Assembly: GCA_018806915.1 (NCBI GenBank)
Contig: JAGKQI010000094.1
Span: 1-64,000, forward strand
Origin: Phytophthora colocasiae
Lineage: Eukaryota; Oomycota; Peronosporomycetes; Peronosporales; Peronosporaceae
DNA: 64,000 nt
Direction of reading: 5' to 3'
Shown: in pieces, positions 20,584-32,001 of the stretch
Numbering within the stretch: the stretch's first letter is position 1
How the letters are laid out: every line of letters starts with the position of its first letter
Position numbers and translations under genes: made by a program
Notes under the pieces: generated by a model
Databases searched by the model: none
What the model was told of the DNA's origin: nothing
The model's input: only the letters and a program-made list of their open reading frames with translations

Positions 20584-21592
20584 GAACTGAGGATGCGGAA
20601 GGAGATTATGATGATTTCGATGGCGAACTGGTTGAAGCAGACTCTGTTCTCTCTGACGCAGATTTGCGAGCAGCGATTGAGAAGATGGTGCAAGCAGCTT
20701 TGGGACATGGCTTCCATCGTCAATTACAGTCGAAACTCCGCGTCATTGTATTGAAGCACGACGTGTGGCGTTTGACATTGGGAAATGATCCGCCTGCGAA
20801 GGTCGACCCACTCGAAATAAAACTGAAGGAAGGTGCGAGGTCGATTAAGTGCAAACCGAGACAGTATCCACCTGCTGTTTGCACGTATCTCCGCGAATTT
20901 AACGCGCAGTTGGTGAAGCTTGGATGGGTATAAATAGCCGCTGGGCGAGCCCAGTGCTCCCAGTTCGCAAAGCTGGCATGAATGTGGATGAGTACCGCCA
21001 GACATGTGACTACTGGTTGGTGAATGATCTCATAGAAGCACTGATCAGTACCATGCCGCATATGCGGACTCTATGGAGTGTACGAAGGCAAGAATCACTA
21101 CGATTTGTTCGACATGCTGAAAGGGTTCTGGCGGCTTCCATTGCACATCCTGAGCCAAGCGTTGATGCCTACATCACCGACTCGAAGATATACACGCCAA
21201 GGCGGGTACCTCAAGGATGTTGCGACGCTGCCGTTTATTTTCGGCAGGTGATGGAGAAGTGTTTCGAGCCACTACTGCATGAGTTTATTGTCGTCTGGAT
21301 CGACGATCTATTGTTGTTCGCCGACGACGTAGACACCTATGTGACGAAGCTTGAGTGTTTTCTTGACCTCGTCGCCAAGTACGGATTTAAGCTCAGTGCA
21401 AAGAAGTCCAGTTTGTATCAGCAGACGGTCAAGTGGTGTGGTCGTGTCATTTCTTCTGCCGGTATTGCCCATGACCCAGAGCGAATAGATACACTCCGTC
21501 CGATGCCATACCCGACCACTGCTGGTCAATTACAGCAGTTCCTGTGTGCCTCAAACTTGATGAGGGAATCTATCGTGGACTATTTCCGGTAG
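20584..21592 (+). pseudogene. pol: Element P reverse transcriptase
   Basis: AKVDPLEIKLKEGARSIKCK and PRQYPPA start the RT. A stop near 20,933 interrupts the frame; RWASPVLPVRKAG then follows. Block A is damaged: the region around 21,085-21,140 reads in shifted frames, and the catalytic Asp block is not in frame. TPRRVPQGCCDAAVYFRQVM and VVWIDDLLLFADDVDTYVTK (WIDD box, about 21,290-21,345) are intact. The thumb continues to SIVDYFR and a stop at 21,592. Confidence 0.75.
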
Positions 21593-21599
21593 ATCCGCT

Positions 21600-22260
21600 G
21601 CAACAGCGACTTGATGAACTACTGAGTAATGGTAAACGCACAAAGCGCGTCGCATCTGGCATTCGGTTGAGCTGTCGACTGAAGAGAAGGCTGCGTACGA
21701 CCATGCCAAGGAGTTGGTAGCTACTTCTGCTACGTTGGCGTTACCAGATGACGAGGCAACGACTTGTGTGTTTACCGATGCGTCAGATACCGGATTCGCG
21801 GTCGTTGTCACCCAGGTGCGAGACTTCGATGCTAAGACCGACGTGACTACTCAACAACACAAATTGTTGAAATGTCTGAGTGGGACTTTCCGTGGCGCGC
21901 AGCTAAACTGGACAGTGATTGAGAAGGAAGCTTATCCAATAGTGGTGGCATGCGATAAGTTGGACTACCTACTGTTGCGTGCACGTCCGTTCCGACTATT
22001 CTGCGACCATCGTAACTTGATTCACGTTTTCGCGACGCATACCAGCGTCACGAAGCACATCCGAGGAAAGCTGTTGCGGTGGGCGTTAAAGCTAATGTCG
22101 AACCCCGTATATGATCGAGCACGTCGACGGAACTTCCAACGTTTGGGCGGATATGCTATCGAGGTGGGCTGGTCAACCAAGAACTGCAGTGCGGTTGAAG
22201 CGTTTTACTCGGAGTTTGGGAAAATCAAAGAAGGCAGCTACGAAGCCAAAAGTTTCAAAC
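21600..22260 (+). pseudogene. pol: Element P RNase H
   Basis: TTCVFTDASDTGFAVVVTQV (about 21,758-21,815) has the first Asp, LNWTIIEKE-like LNWTVIEKEAYPIVVACDKL the Glu, and RPFRLFCDHRNLIHVF the next Asp. A different frame gives EHVDGTSNVWADMLSRWAG (about 22,113-22,165), the C-terminal block. The frame shift lies near 22,105. Confidence 0.75.
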
Positions 22261-22713
22261 ATTCTACGTCCACTCGACGATGAAGGATTCGTTTGGCCCT
22301 CGATGAAGGAGATCGTGGCAGAACAGCGTAAGCGCCAAGCGCCACTTGGAGCCGCCAAAGGACCTGACAATGCTCTGCGACTTAACAGTCGCCTGTGGAT
22401 TCCAAAAGCGTGTGTGGATTTGACTTGAAGGCTCTGTGTAATCGCACACTGCGGTGCACAAAAACATCGAGGCGAACAAGCAATGGTGAACAATCTACGT
22501 GGTTTGTTTCATATCACCGACATCCATCGCGTCGTACACGCTTTCGTTGCCTGCATCTGAAAGGCGGTCGAATTGTCCGACGTCCGTGGGGTGAGACCAT
22601 TGAGTGTGACGAGCGAAACGGCGTTCTCCATTGGGATTTTCTATATCTTTCGGCGATGACAAATATCTTCTAGTCTTGAACGACCACGCCACGCATTTCT
22701 GCGAGCTTGTTGT
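22260..22713 (+). pseudogene. pol: Element P integrase, N-terminal half
   Basis: Parts of the HHCC domain are recognisable in several frames: AHCGAQKHRGEQAM with the His residues and CICLKG with Cys. NGVLHWDFLYL (about 22,620-22,650) carries the first catalytic Asp. After a frame change, LVLNDHATHFCELV runs to the R1 insertion at 22,713. The reading frame that leaves here re-enters at 36,677. Confidence 0.75.
22710..22713. other. R1 target-site duplication, left (TTGT)
   Basis: TTGT directly precedes the left LTR and TTGT directly follows the right LTR at 36,673-36,676. Removing R1 and one copy restores an uninterrupted integrase frame of element P across the junction, which strongly supports this as the true insertion site. 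Confidence 0.85.
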
Positions 22714-24117
22714 TGTGGTGGAGCGGATCTGGCCAAAATCTGGTTGAGGCCGATCGCGATCACCACTTGCGCCAGACACCGACTAACGGAGGGGGTCCCC
22801 GATGATCCGTGATCTTGTTGCGTGTAGTGTTCACCTTGTGTACCCGTCGGTAGGCGGGTTACGCTCTTCAAGGTAACTTCTGAAGATGTCTTGGGACGAG
22901 AAGAAGGTCTTGGGTGACGCAGGAGTTTGAGGCGGCGTGGAGAGTTCTTCACTCCCACCTCAGGGTGCCAGTCAGTCGTAGGCGAGTTCTCGAGCCTTGA
23001 TCCGGAGTGCCTGGTTCTTGATCCAGGTCTTCCAATAGTCCAATGTTCGGGATTCAGTCCCTTCCTTTCGTTGTTTTCCGCTTCCGATAGCGGGGGTCTT
23101 GAGGGCGAGATTCGACGGGATCCTTAGGCTAAACAACCAATTCCTTCCGATCCGATGTATGCACTTAAAGGATAGTTCACTAGATGAGGGCAAAGCTGGC
23201 CAATATATTATCCAGACTTAACCGCTATGCTAGTTCACGTATCCTTACCTTCCTGACGCTTGTAGGGCCAATGTAGTTCCCGGTTCCAGGCGTAGCGAAG
23301 ACACTTGAGTGGTTCAGGGCAAATTCGAGTCTCCTTATGGTTATTCCTATCTACTAATCCCATCCTGATTTACTATCCTGCGATCACACGACACTGGCTA
23401 CAGAGCTGATCCCTAGCTTGATTCCCTAACTCTGATCTTGAGCCGATTCCGTACTTAACCGAAGCTTGATCTCGCACTTAACCGAAGCTTGATCTCGTAC
23501 TTAACCGAAGCTTGATCTCGCATAACCGAAGCTTGATCTCGCACTTAACCGAAGCTTGATCTCGCACTTAACCGAAGCTTGATCTCGCACTTAACCGAAG
23601 CAGTCGCTGCCTAATCCCGCTTGGTGATCCTTCAAATAATCCGGATCAGGCCACAGAAGAGTCTGCGTCGCGCCTGGGGTTGACCTTGATCGGAGCTGAT
23701 CTCGTACTTATACGGGAGAGGATCATTGCGCGATCTTGCGTGATCTCGCCTTCGTCGCCGCCAGGAAGTTGGATCGTGCTGTTAGAAGTTTCAGGGCGCC
23801 AGGGTAAGCTGATCATGCTCGCGGGGCCCTGTCATCGTTGATCGCGCGAGAACATCCTTGATTTCCCCATTCTTCCTCCGGCAGGATTCGGATCACCCAC
23901 GAACACCACGGCAGGATTCGGATCACCCACGAACACCGCTCCACTTGCTCCTCCGCCGGTGTCTCTGTTGCCTGTTCCCCGGCGGGACCCATCGTACCTT
24001 CGTCTGATTCGACCCAGATCTGGGGATCACAGGTCCCCCCTGTCGCTCGTTCTGACTCTATTCGGGTTCGTTGCTGATATTGTCTCTCCGGGAAAAATTC
24101 TCGTCCGCTTCACCACA
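22714..24117 (-). repeat. R1 3' LTR
   Basis: 1,404 bp, direct repeat of 35,278-36,672. Begins TGTGGTGGAGCGG and ends GTCCGCTTCACCACA on the plus strand. Contains the 23-bp tandem array at 23,451-23,602 and, near 23,880-23,940, two copies of a GCAGGATTCGGATCACCCAC segment. Confidence 0.9.
23451..23602. repeat. 23-bp LTR minisatellite (R1 3' LTR)
   Basis: About six to seven copies of a 23-bp unit of the form CTTAACCGAAG + CTTGATCTCGCA or CTTGATCTCGTA. Units alternate irregularly between GCA and GTA; one unit (near 23,520) has lost two bases. Each unit contains one GATC. Confidence 0.9.
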
Positions 24118-24131
24118 TCCGCCCCCAGCAC
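24118..24131 (-). other. R1 polypurine tract
   Basis: On the minus strand GTGCTGGGGGCGGA abuts the TG of the 3' LTR, the usual position of the second-strand primer. The same sequence precedes the 3' LTR of R3. Confidence 0.75.
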
Positions 24132-24220
24132 GTAAGTTGAGCTGCCGCAGCTCACTTCGGGTTAATTTCCACATTCACCACCTGGAACACAAGTCGTTCA
24201 AGTACCACCACTCCCTTACG

Positions 24221-27006
24221 ATGTCCGATCCGCCTTCCTCGCCCCCCTTGACGCCGAGATCGCCCTCGAGCGAGCACTCGATCCGATCCGCCCGATCCAC
24301 GGCCTCCCGCTTCTCAACCCCCGGGGTAAACCCTGAGCTGGTCACCTTGCAAGCGAGGCTGGCCCATAGCCAACGGATACGCGAGACCTTGAGTCGCGAT
24401 CGGGACCACCTGGACGACACCGTTCGCCGGTTGCGATCCGACATGGAGGATATGGAGCGCTTCCGGGACGACCAAGCGGAGGAGATTTTGCGGCTGAACG
24501 CCGAAATCGCTCATCTGCGATCGGGAACCGGAGATGCTATCGGTGGGGACGCGATCGCCGCCTTGCAGGATCAGCGGGCCCAGCACGACGCCGAACGACG
24601 GGAGTCTGAGCAGCGACTGGCCCGGATCCAGGCGCGGCTAGACTCTGCGCTCGAGGATCTCGACTTCCGGCTGGCCGAACTTCGCATAGCCGGGGAGACG
24701 GAGATTGAACTCCGGGATGAGCTTCAGGATCGTGAACGGGAGCTCGCCGCCGTGCGTCATGGCTTGACTCTCACTCAGCGTAGCCTTGATCGCTGGCAGA
24801 GGAACGATTCCTCCCAAGGTCCACAAGCGGCCATGGCCATGCCCGCTGATCAGACTCGCCCTACGGCAGAGGAGGCTCGGTTGAGGTTGGAGTTGACACG
24901 GACCCAAGCGGAGTTGCTCGCCGCTCGAGCCGAAGTCGCGTACCTGGAACGCGAGGCAGAGGATCACCAGGCTGAACTGGCTCGGGCACACCTCGCCTTG
25001 GAGGACGTATCCGCCCCGGATTCTCGCGCTCCGCCTCTGGGTGCAACCGCCGATGCCGCCGCCGTATCCAGCCTGGAGCAAGATCTGGCAGACGCCAGAA
25101 ATCTGGAGATAATCCAGCACGACCGGGACCAGCTCTCCGTCCAGCATCGTGCCGCCATTGCCGAGCGGGATCAGGCCGTCGCAGACTGGATCAGGCCCGC
25201 CTCGACCGGGATCAGGCAATGCAAGATCTCAATCGGTAACGGTAGACCGTGATCGAATCCAGGTCGACCTGGACGATGCCACCCAAGATCGTTTGTCTGC
25301 CCTCGCAGACGCGACGTGGCTCGTTCCGCCCGGGATGCGGCGACACAGGAACTCGACCAACTCCAGCGACAGAACGCGGAGCTTCGACGAAGCTCACCAA
25401 GAGCTGGACGCTGATTATGCCGAAGCCGAACAACAGCTGCACCACGCCGAGGATTCCTCTGCTCGGTCGTCCTCGTGGATCGCGGATCGACGGGCGGCTC
25501 GTGCCACCAAAAGATCTCGAAGCGCCTCCGCTTCCCCGGCCGTTCCTCCTTCCTCACGCAAGCGTCCGGCTCAGGCACCTCAGCTCCCCGTGATCTAAAA
25601 CTTGCAGCTACCGAAGCTCCCGGGTCAACCCAGCCTGCTCACACCCACGGTGGTCCCGACCCCGGCAGGATCAACGGCGAGTCCGCTGGATCTGTTGGCG
25701 GATCAAGCTTCTGGGCAAGCCGGAGGAGGAAACCGACACTCCAGCCCCTGATCCGACCCCAGCGCCTACGGATCAGTCGGATCGCTCCCCGCCGAGGTGA
25801 TTCGCCGGATGAGGACGAGGAAGACTCCGACTACGATCCCCAGCACCCATTCTCATCGCCGTCCGAAGGACGAAAGTCCAGAACCCAGCAATGGAACTGG
25901 TTCTGAAGCCGAATCGGAACGTTCCAACGAGGCGGAGGACTCCGAGGAGGACGAGACTCTACATGGGCCGCCAACGGTCTATCTCGACGCACCGGCGCGC
26001 GAGTCCGGTCAGGTTCGAGCCGGACCTTCTGGCACCCGTGGATCGGGGTCTCTGGACGGCTCAAGCCCATCTCCAGATGGATCAGGTCCGCCGTCTCAGG
26101 ATCGCCTCCGGGTTCCCCGTCACCACCGCCACCTCCTTCCGGCGGTTCCTCGCCCCCGAGCTCCGCCCACCCCTGTTTCCGGTCGCCTCTTTCATTCCAG
26201 GGTACGATCGGCGGCGTACCTTCGCGGCCCGCTGACATCGTGCCGTGGGATCCGCAGGTGATCGGGCAGTATTCGATCGTGGGTCTGATCGCCAATTCTC
26301 TGGGCAAACGGTTGTTGATCCCTTCGGGTTGGCTGTTCCCTTCCCAGATACAGGCTGGGCCTGCACCGACCCCCGCACCGAATACCTCCACGAGGCTGAT
26401 CACGGGCGTGAACGTGGCTTGATCTGCTGGCTCTAGAGCCGTGGAACGACTTCGCGAACCCGGGTCCCCTTACGTTCGACCTCGATCTGCATGAGAGGGA
26501 GGAACACCCCTCGCGGCCGTGGCCGCCACCTATCGCGTTCTGGAGGAACGGCACCGTCAAGCATTTTGGGAGGCCACCCACAACTTTGAGATCACCTCTG
26601 CCATGCAGGATGCGGATCTTGAACTGCAGCGGTATTACGTTGCTCGCAAGGCCCGGCGGAGTCGGGCTGGGTCTGCCAGCGCCAATTCCTCGCCTCCTTC
26701 CCCGCCATAATGCGCGATCAGTGGTTCGATCTCGACATCCTGCTGGATCCGTTCTTCCTTCACCTCCCCATTCCGTCGGTGGATGTGGTTCGTTGGTATC
26801 CCGGCGTGGTCTCTCGGCGTGCCAACCTGTCGGATCCCAACGCGAACGTCCCAGAGCCGGCGAACCTGATCGAGGCTCTGGAGAAGTGTGACGAGGCGGA
26901 TCCGTGGCGTAACCAGTATCGGCAAGACCGGTCAACCATCCCGCCACCAGGATTCCCCGACTTATCGGCAAGTTCAATCCTCCTCCCGCTGGAACCTTCT
27001 CCGTAA
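24221..27006 (+). pseudogene. R1 antisense coiled-coil ORF
   Basis: The start is the ATG at 24,221 (MSDPPSSPPLTPR), conserved in R3. Seen in order: a Ser/Pro/Arg-rich N-terminus of about 55 residues; a long predicted coiled coil rich in Leu, Glu, Arg, Gln and Ala (for example LRSDMEDMERFRDDQAEEIL); and a second coiled segment with repeated DLD-A.R-DRDQ units. A basic Ser/Lys/Arg patch (KRSRSASASPAVPPSSRKRP) follows that resembles a nuclear localisation signal, then an acidic stretch (DEDEEDSDYDP). The C-terminal part is ordered and ends FDLDILLDPFFLHLPIPSVD ... EPANLIEALEKCDEADPWRN and a TAA at 27,004-27,006. Full length would be about 930 residues. Frames break near 25,190 and several times after. 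It is opposite to gag-pol and lies just inside the 3' LTR. Function unknown; a chromatin or particle scaffold role is only a guess. Confidence 0.75.
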
Positions 27007-27320
27007 GTCGTGCGAACTTCGATCACTTGCAGCAAGGCTCAGGGCTTCTCCCCGAGTTCAGATTCGGAACCCCTTCCAGGGCCGTTCTACATTCTTCCAT
27101 CTCCATTCGTAATTCTCATAATCTCCACTCGTAATCCGTAATCTCCATTCTCACCGTCATTCCATCGTACTCTATCATTTTAGGAATGTGATCCCCTTTC
27201 ATCTCCATCTCGACATCCCGGACCACCATCTTCCACCGTCAAATTCCCTACGCACATGCATATACACAAATATAAAACTCTCGCTCTGATCTGGATTCTC
27301 CTCCACATCAGCTTCCTCGA
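27007..27320. other. R1 spacer between the two convergent coding regions
   Basis: AT-richer spacer with repeated TAATC/CATCTCCATT motifs between the ends of the antisense ORF and pol. It probably holds 3' ends of both transcripts; no specific signal was identified. R3 has the equivalent spacer at 54,954-55,293. Confidence 0.5.
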
Positions 27321-27930
27321 TCACGGCGAGGCAACCCTGTCACCTCGCCTGACTCTCCTTACACCTCTTCGTGCGACTGCATCGCCGAACCGGGTCCGAT
27401 TAGCGTGGTCACGTAGGAACGCGCTCAATATGACCCCACAGTTAAGATCAGCTTCGTCGACCCACGTTGGCTCATCATAACCGACCCAGTGCACCAGGAA
27501 CTCACGATAGATCCGGCCGTAGCGAGTTCGTTTCCCACTTCGCATGTCCGAGATCCGTTCGACTTCGTACTCATCGGCATCCAGATCTGGAACCCAACTG
27601 TCCTCCGGAAGGAGGATCTCATCGAAATCGAGCCGATCGGCTTCATCTACCGTCAACTCGATCCGCGGTCGATCTGGGAAATTCCGTACCGGCTTTAGCT
27701 TAGAAACATGAACCACCGGAAAGATATGGTAATCAGAGCCCGCGATCTCCAGCTTGATCGTGAATTCATTGAGCTTCTCTGCAACACGGAACGGGCCATG
27801 CCAAAGGTGGGCGAGTTTACGGGCATACCCTTCCTTCACACGATCTAGGTATAGCCAAACTCGTGATCCAGCTTCGATCTGATGCGGATCGACATCCCTC
27901 ATTGTGCCGATCAGCTCGGTCGCGATCGCC
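27321..27930 (-). pseudogene. pol: R1 integrase C-terminus and chromodomain
   Basis: The minus-strand frame 27,902-27,321 (193 codons) is open. It starts with VDPHQIEAGSRVWLYLDRVK, then KLAHLWHGPFRVAEKL (integrase C-terminal SH3-like module). DYHIFPVVHVSKLKPV follows, and a chromodomain YEVERISDMR ... YREFLVHWVGYDEPTWVDEA with the aromatic cage-type W.GY...TW core. Pol ends at a stop at 27,321. Confidence 0.8.
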
Positions 27931-27939
27931 TCTCGCAGC

Positions 27940-28817
27940 TTAGCGTTGACCTGTTTTCTCGACTGCTGGTAGTATCTCTGAACGCGATATCTCCACCGTC
28001 TTGGATCGCGATCGTGGCGTCTGGTCGACCCGATCGGGATCGTTGGCTTCCAACGTCGATCTTGGATCCCATCCGTGTACCAAATGGTGAGGGGTATCTC
28101 CCCGGACCCGATCGTGAGCCGTGTTAATGGCGAAAGTCAATCTCTCCGCATATTCATCCCAGTCCTTTTTGATCGAGATCTTGAACATACATCTTGATTG
28201 CCCTGGTGGCCGTTTGCACCATCCTTTCCGCAGTCCCATTGGCGCTGTGGTCGGTAGGCCATCGTTGCCCGTTGTCGCTGCCCCAGGATCTTATTGAACG
28301 ATCTGAAGAAGTCGGACATGAAGCCCGGTTCTCGATCGTGCCTGATCATCTCGCTAGCACCAAATCTGCGAAACACACATTCTTCATAAGATTCCGCGAC
28401 GGTCTGGGCCGATCGGGAGGAACTAGCCTTTGCGATCACATATCCCGTGAACAGATCGACCCAGATCAGTAGTTCAGTATTGCCTTTGTTGGATCTGGGC
28501 AGAGAGGGTATGTGATCCATCGCTATGATCTGGAATGGGTATGTAGCTTGCATATTCCCAGGTGACTCGCACTCGGATCGTGGGTCTCCCCTTTCCAGTC
28601 TCACGAGTCTACACACTCGCCTACGTATCGCTGCACACTCCGATATAATCCCCTCAGTGGAAATGATCTCGGATCCGCTGATAAGTGCGTCCGATCCTTG
28701 ATGTCCCCCTTCCAGAGTCGTATGGTAGTGGTGGAGGACATCCTGCTGTAACGTTTCTGGAACCACGAGTCTCATCAGACGGTCGCGATCACCTCTTGAT
28801 CTCGGCCTGGTGGGCAA
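27940..28817 (-). pseudogene. pol: R1 integrase core
   Basis: LHHYHTTLEGGHQGSDALI gives the HH part and CVDCETGKG-like sequence (another frame, near 28,600) the CC part of the zinc domain. The core has FQIIAMDHIPSLPRSNKG (first Asp) and ASEMIRHDREPGFMSDFFRS (second Asp). The Glu lies in a YRPQ.NGT.ERMVQ-type segment that is frameshifted here (YRPQRQWDCGKDG). R3 retains this last segment in frame. Confidence 0.8.
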
Positions 28818-29109
28818 TAAAACAACAGATCCTGTTCATCTACCTCGTACTCGGAAGCGATCTTGGCGTAGGATCCAGACTCGGCTCGAGTAAGATCCGC
28901 GATCTGCCCAGCCAGGTACTTCTTTAGTCCGGCGATCCAGACCTCCTCGTCCTGAGCTCGCCTGATCCGATCCACTCGCATCTCCGGATCAGTTCCTCTC
29001 GCAGGACGGCGGCATCGGGTCGCGCTCGGGCTGCACCCGTGGCTACGGCCGACACTTGCACCGTTCGATCTTCAACTCGAGGGATCAACACCTCATCAAG
29101 CCGATTTAG

Positions 29110-29570
29110 GGTGACCAGATCGCACCGATCTGCTTCATCGTGGACCTCGATCCCGCTTCCTCGCTGCAGCGCGGCACTCGCCAAGCTGTCTGCGCTCCCA
29201 TTCCAGTCTCTCTTCACATGGACTAGCTCATGATCTCCCCAATTCCGCAAGTGATCTCGCACCTTCTGTTTGAGTAACGTCAATCCTGGCGCCTTACAGT
29301 CGATCTCGCCCCGGACTTGTCGGATCACCAGAGTTCGAATCGCCACAAACGACCAAACGGCGGCGCTCTAACTGTGCGATCATGTCAAGACCTAGCAAGA
29401 GTCCACGGTATTCCGCTTCATTGACAGTAAGACTCTCCGCATAGTCTGATCTAGCCTTGATCACTTTCCACTCCGGCAAACTCCACACGATCGCGCTGAA
29501 AGCGCCCTCCTCCTCGTTTCACGCGTGCCGAACCGTCGAAACTTACTACCCATAGCTCCTCACCTGGATC
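29110..29570 (-). pseudogene. pol: R1 second RNase-H-like domain
   Basis: Separate from the usual RNase H, this region reads GEELWVVSFDGSAR (about 29,520-29,560), then VNEAEYRGLLLGLDMIAQLE, then VVCGDSN, and at the end ELVHVKRDWNGSADSLASAA. The order D-(N)EAEY-GDSN-NGSADSLA is that of type I RNase H of the archaeal class, known as a second RNase H in plant Tat-lineage Ty3/gypsy elements and, to my knowledge, in some oomycete elements. A frameshift lies near 29,315. All four acidic residues are present in pieces. Confidence 0.7.
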
Positions 29571-29664
29571 TACGGTGGGAATCGGCATCTGGATCTTACG
29601 TCTTGGTTCCTTCTGTGGCGCGATCGCGATCAGGGCTTCGTCGATATCCGATCTGGGTGTTATA

Positions 29665-30180
29665 CTAGCTGCGATCGCCCCAGTATTTCATCCCTCTCCT
29701 TCGGTACACTTCGTGATCTCGAGTGTCCATGGGGATAGAAGTGCAGACCATTGTCCTAGACGTCCCTGGAGGCCGGAAGACCTGAACAGCCAGGCAAGCG
29801 TGGAATGTCGAGTTAGGACCTTGATCTGGCGTCCCACCAGCAGGGTGTAGTATAGATCCAAGATCCGAAGTAGAGCCAACACCTCCTTTTTCGGCAACAT
29901 TATAATTCAACTCGTTCGTCTTCAAAGTCCGGCTGGCAAATGCGGTAGATCTGGTTGTGTTCCTGCATTAGTGCGGCGAAATCGCCCAGTCACTAGCATA
30001 CACAATCACCACGGGCAATTTCGCCATGTCAAAGTGACGGAGGATCGGGGTCGACGCGATCTTGGCTTTCAAGGCTGTAAACGCTCTGTATGCTCTACCC
30101 CACCTCTCGTCGCCGGGTTTTAGACCCAGATTGATTTCGGCCTCGCCTGAACAGGGGGAAGGCATCGCCCCCAAGTCGGA
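29665..30180 (-). pseudogene. pol: R1 RNase H
   Basis: AFTALKAKIASTPILRHFDM followed by PVVIVYASDWAISPH (about 29,970-30,090) is the RT-RNase H connection and first Asp block of Ty3/gypsy elements. In other frames LRTRRVEL-type and KEVLALLRILDLYYTLLVGR (Glu block) and IKVLTRHSTLAWLFRSSGLQ GRLGQWS follow. At least two frameshifts. Confidence 0.7.
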
Positions 30181-31260
30181 ATCGGTGTGCTATCCCTTTT
30201 TGAGTCAAGGTGTCTGATGATCCATCCCGGTTCGACTTAAGTGCATCGAGATCTCGGGTGATATGGTCCGTTCCATCCATGATCTTTAGTAGATCTGGTC
30301 GCTTCTTCAGTTCTGCGAACTCCACCTCACGTAGTTCATATAGGACCGATGCATAGATCGCGTAATCCTCGATGAACCGACTATAGTAATTCAAACTTCC
30401 CAGGAACGATTGCATGGATCAGGTGATCCAGGGAATGGTAGATCCGTCAGAGACTTCAGGTCTTTCGGGTTTGCCTCCAATCCATCGATCGACACTTTGT
30501 GTCCGAGATATTCCACCTTATCCATGCCCCAGAAGCTCTTCGCCACACTGATCGAGAGATTCCACTTATCCACAGAGCCTCAATAGGTCTTCCACCCGAT
30601 CGCACATTTGATCCCATGATCCAGCCGTGATCAAGATATCGTCGATGTATGATCTCCGTCCTAGAACCGACGGGCGACCAGGATCCTCAGGATCCCTGAT
30701 TCAAACACATCTGCAGAGTCTTCCGTGTTCCCTGACGGGGAGATCTTCAAGAACCCATATAGGGCGTTGTCCACAAGACGTTGATAGACTGAGGGCGTTC
30801 TTCAGCCCGAACGGCATGCGATTCCACTCGAAAAGGCCGAACGGGGTGATGAAAGCTGAGATCGCGCGAGCTCGATCGGTCATTGATACGACCCAGAATC
30901 CACTCGCCATGTCTAATGAACAGTACCACAGAACCTTGTCAAGATCTTCTAACAGGTCATTGATCAGAGGCATTGGGTAGATCATCAGGCTCGTGAGACC
31001 GTTCACCAGCCGATAATCGATACATAGTCGGATGTCTACACCGTTCTTCTTGATGATCACCACGATCGGCGATGCCCATGGCGAGGTCGATGGCCGGATG
31101 ATCTTGGCAGCTAGGAGTCCTTTGATGAGATCCGATACTTTCTCGCGGAACTGTGGCGCCACCTTTCCGGACTCGTTGTGCGATCGGCTTTGCATCACCC
31201 ACGTCGATATCGCATATAACACCCTTGGCCGCTGGAGGAAGTGCGTTTCCCTTTCCGATC
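30100..31260 (-). pseudogene. pol: R1 reverse transcriptase
   Basis: The minus strand reads [78 protein letters not shown] (block A Asp), AISAFITPFGLFEWNRMPFG and LKNA. After a frame change near 30,780, SYIDDILITAG at about 30,630-30,655 gives an intact catalytic box. VEYLGHKVSIDGLEANPKDL and MQSFLGSLNYYSRFIEDYAI form the thumb. All key residues survive in separate frames. Confidence 0.85.
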
Positions 31261-32001
31261 AGGAGATGTCGCTTCTTCCAAATAATCTGTCGAAGTTTCT
31301 CGATCTCCTCCGGGGTAGCCGATCCCGGATTTCCTACTTGCAGATCTTCGATCCTGACTTCTTCAGTGGTGGAAATCTGGATCTCTGGTACTACTGCGAG
31401 ATTATTGGCTAGATCTTCGGCCGAAAAATCGCCACTTTCGTGTAAGTGGGTCTGATCAGCGTTCTCGATCCCTTCAGGAGATGTCGGATCCGGTTCATCC
31501 GTTGATTGATCACGCAGCCTATCGTCCTTGGCTGTCAAGATCGGAGGTGTCTTTAACCATGGGGACGGCATCGGCGTCGGATACATGTTGGATCTCGATT
31601 TGAAAATCTGGTTTTCTGTTTTTACCTCGATTTCCTCTTCACATGTCCGATCTGTCCGACCTGGGGCCTGATCTGGCAAGCTCTCATTCGTCTCAGTCTC
31701 ACCATTCGTCTCAGTCTCACCGCCCCAGCTTCGCCACTCGGGGCCTTGTCGGAACTGATCGTGATCGGTGGGGTATCCATGGGATCGGTTGGGGATCGAT
31801 GAATGCGACCTTGACTTCGGCCGTATCGGTCGGTGATCGCGGTTCCAATGTCGATATTGGTGCAGGATCAGGATCGGTCTTGATTGCCCCACCTCGACGG
31901 AGTATAGATCGCGGCGTAACGTAGGTCGGCCGTTCGACCGGCGGTAAGGGGATCTCTACGGTTTCCTGAGGTTCCGGTCTTGCGTCCTGTCGCTTCTAGA
32001 G

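Larger units (their letters stand above)
19150..22713 (+). mobile_element. Ty3/gypsy element P, 5' part, interrupted by R1
   Basis: Gag, protease, RT, RNase H and the first half of integrase lie in order on the plus strand. The element stops at 22,713 inside the integrase core, where R1 is inserted, and resumes at 36,677 in the same frame. P is the same lineage as Q (shared protease tail and WxDD RT box). Small frameshifts are present throughout. Confidence 0.85.

Noticed and set aside
23451..23602. Possible CRISPR-like array
   Set aside because: The 23-bp units are directly adjacent with no unique spacers, and the array is part of a eukaryotic LTR.
25831..26403. A 190-codon minus-strand frame in the R1 coiled-coil region, and similar ones at 26,192-26,977
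   Set aside because: They are complementary-strand shadows of the antisense coiled-coil ORF with Arg/Gly/Pro-rich composition and no conserved start in R3.
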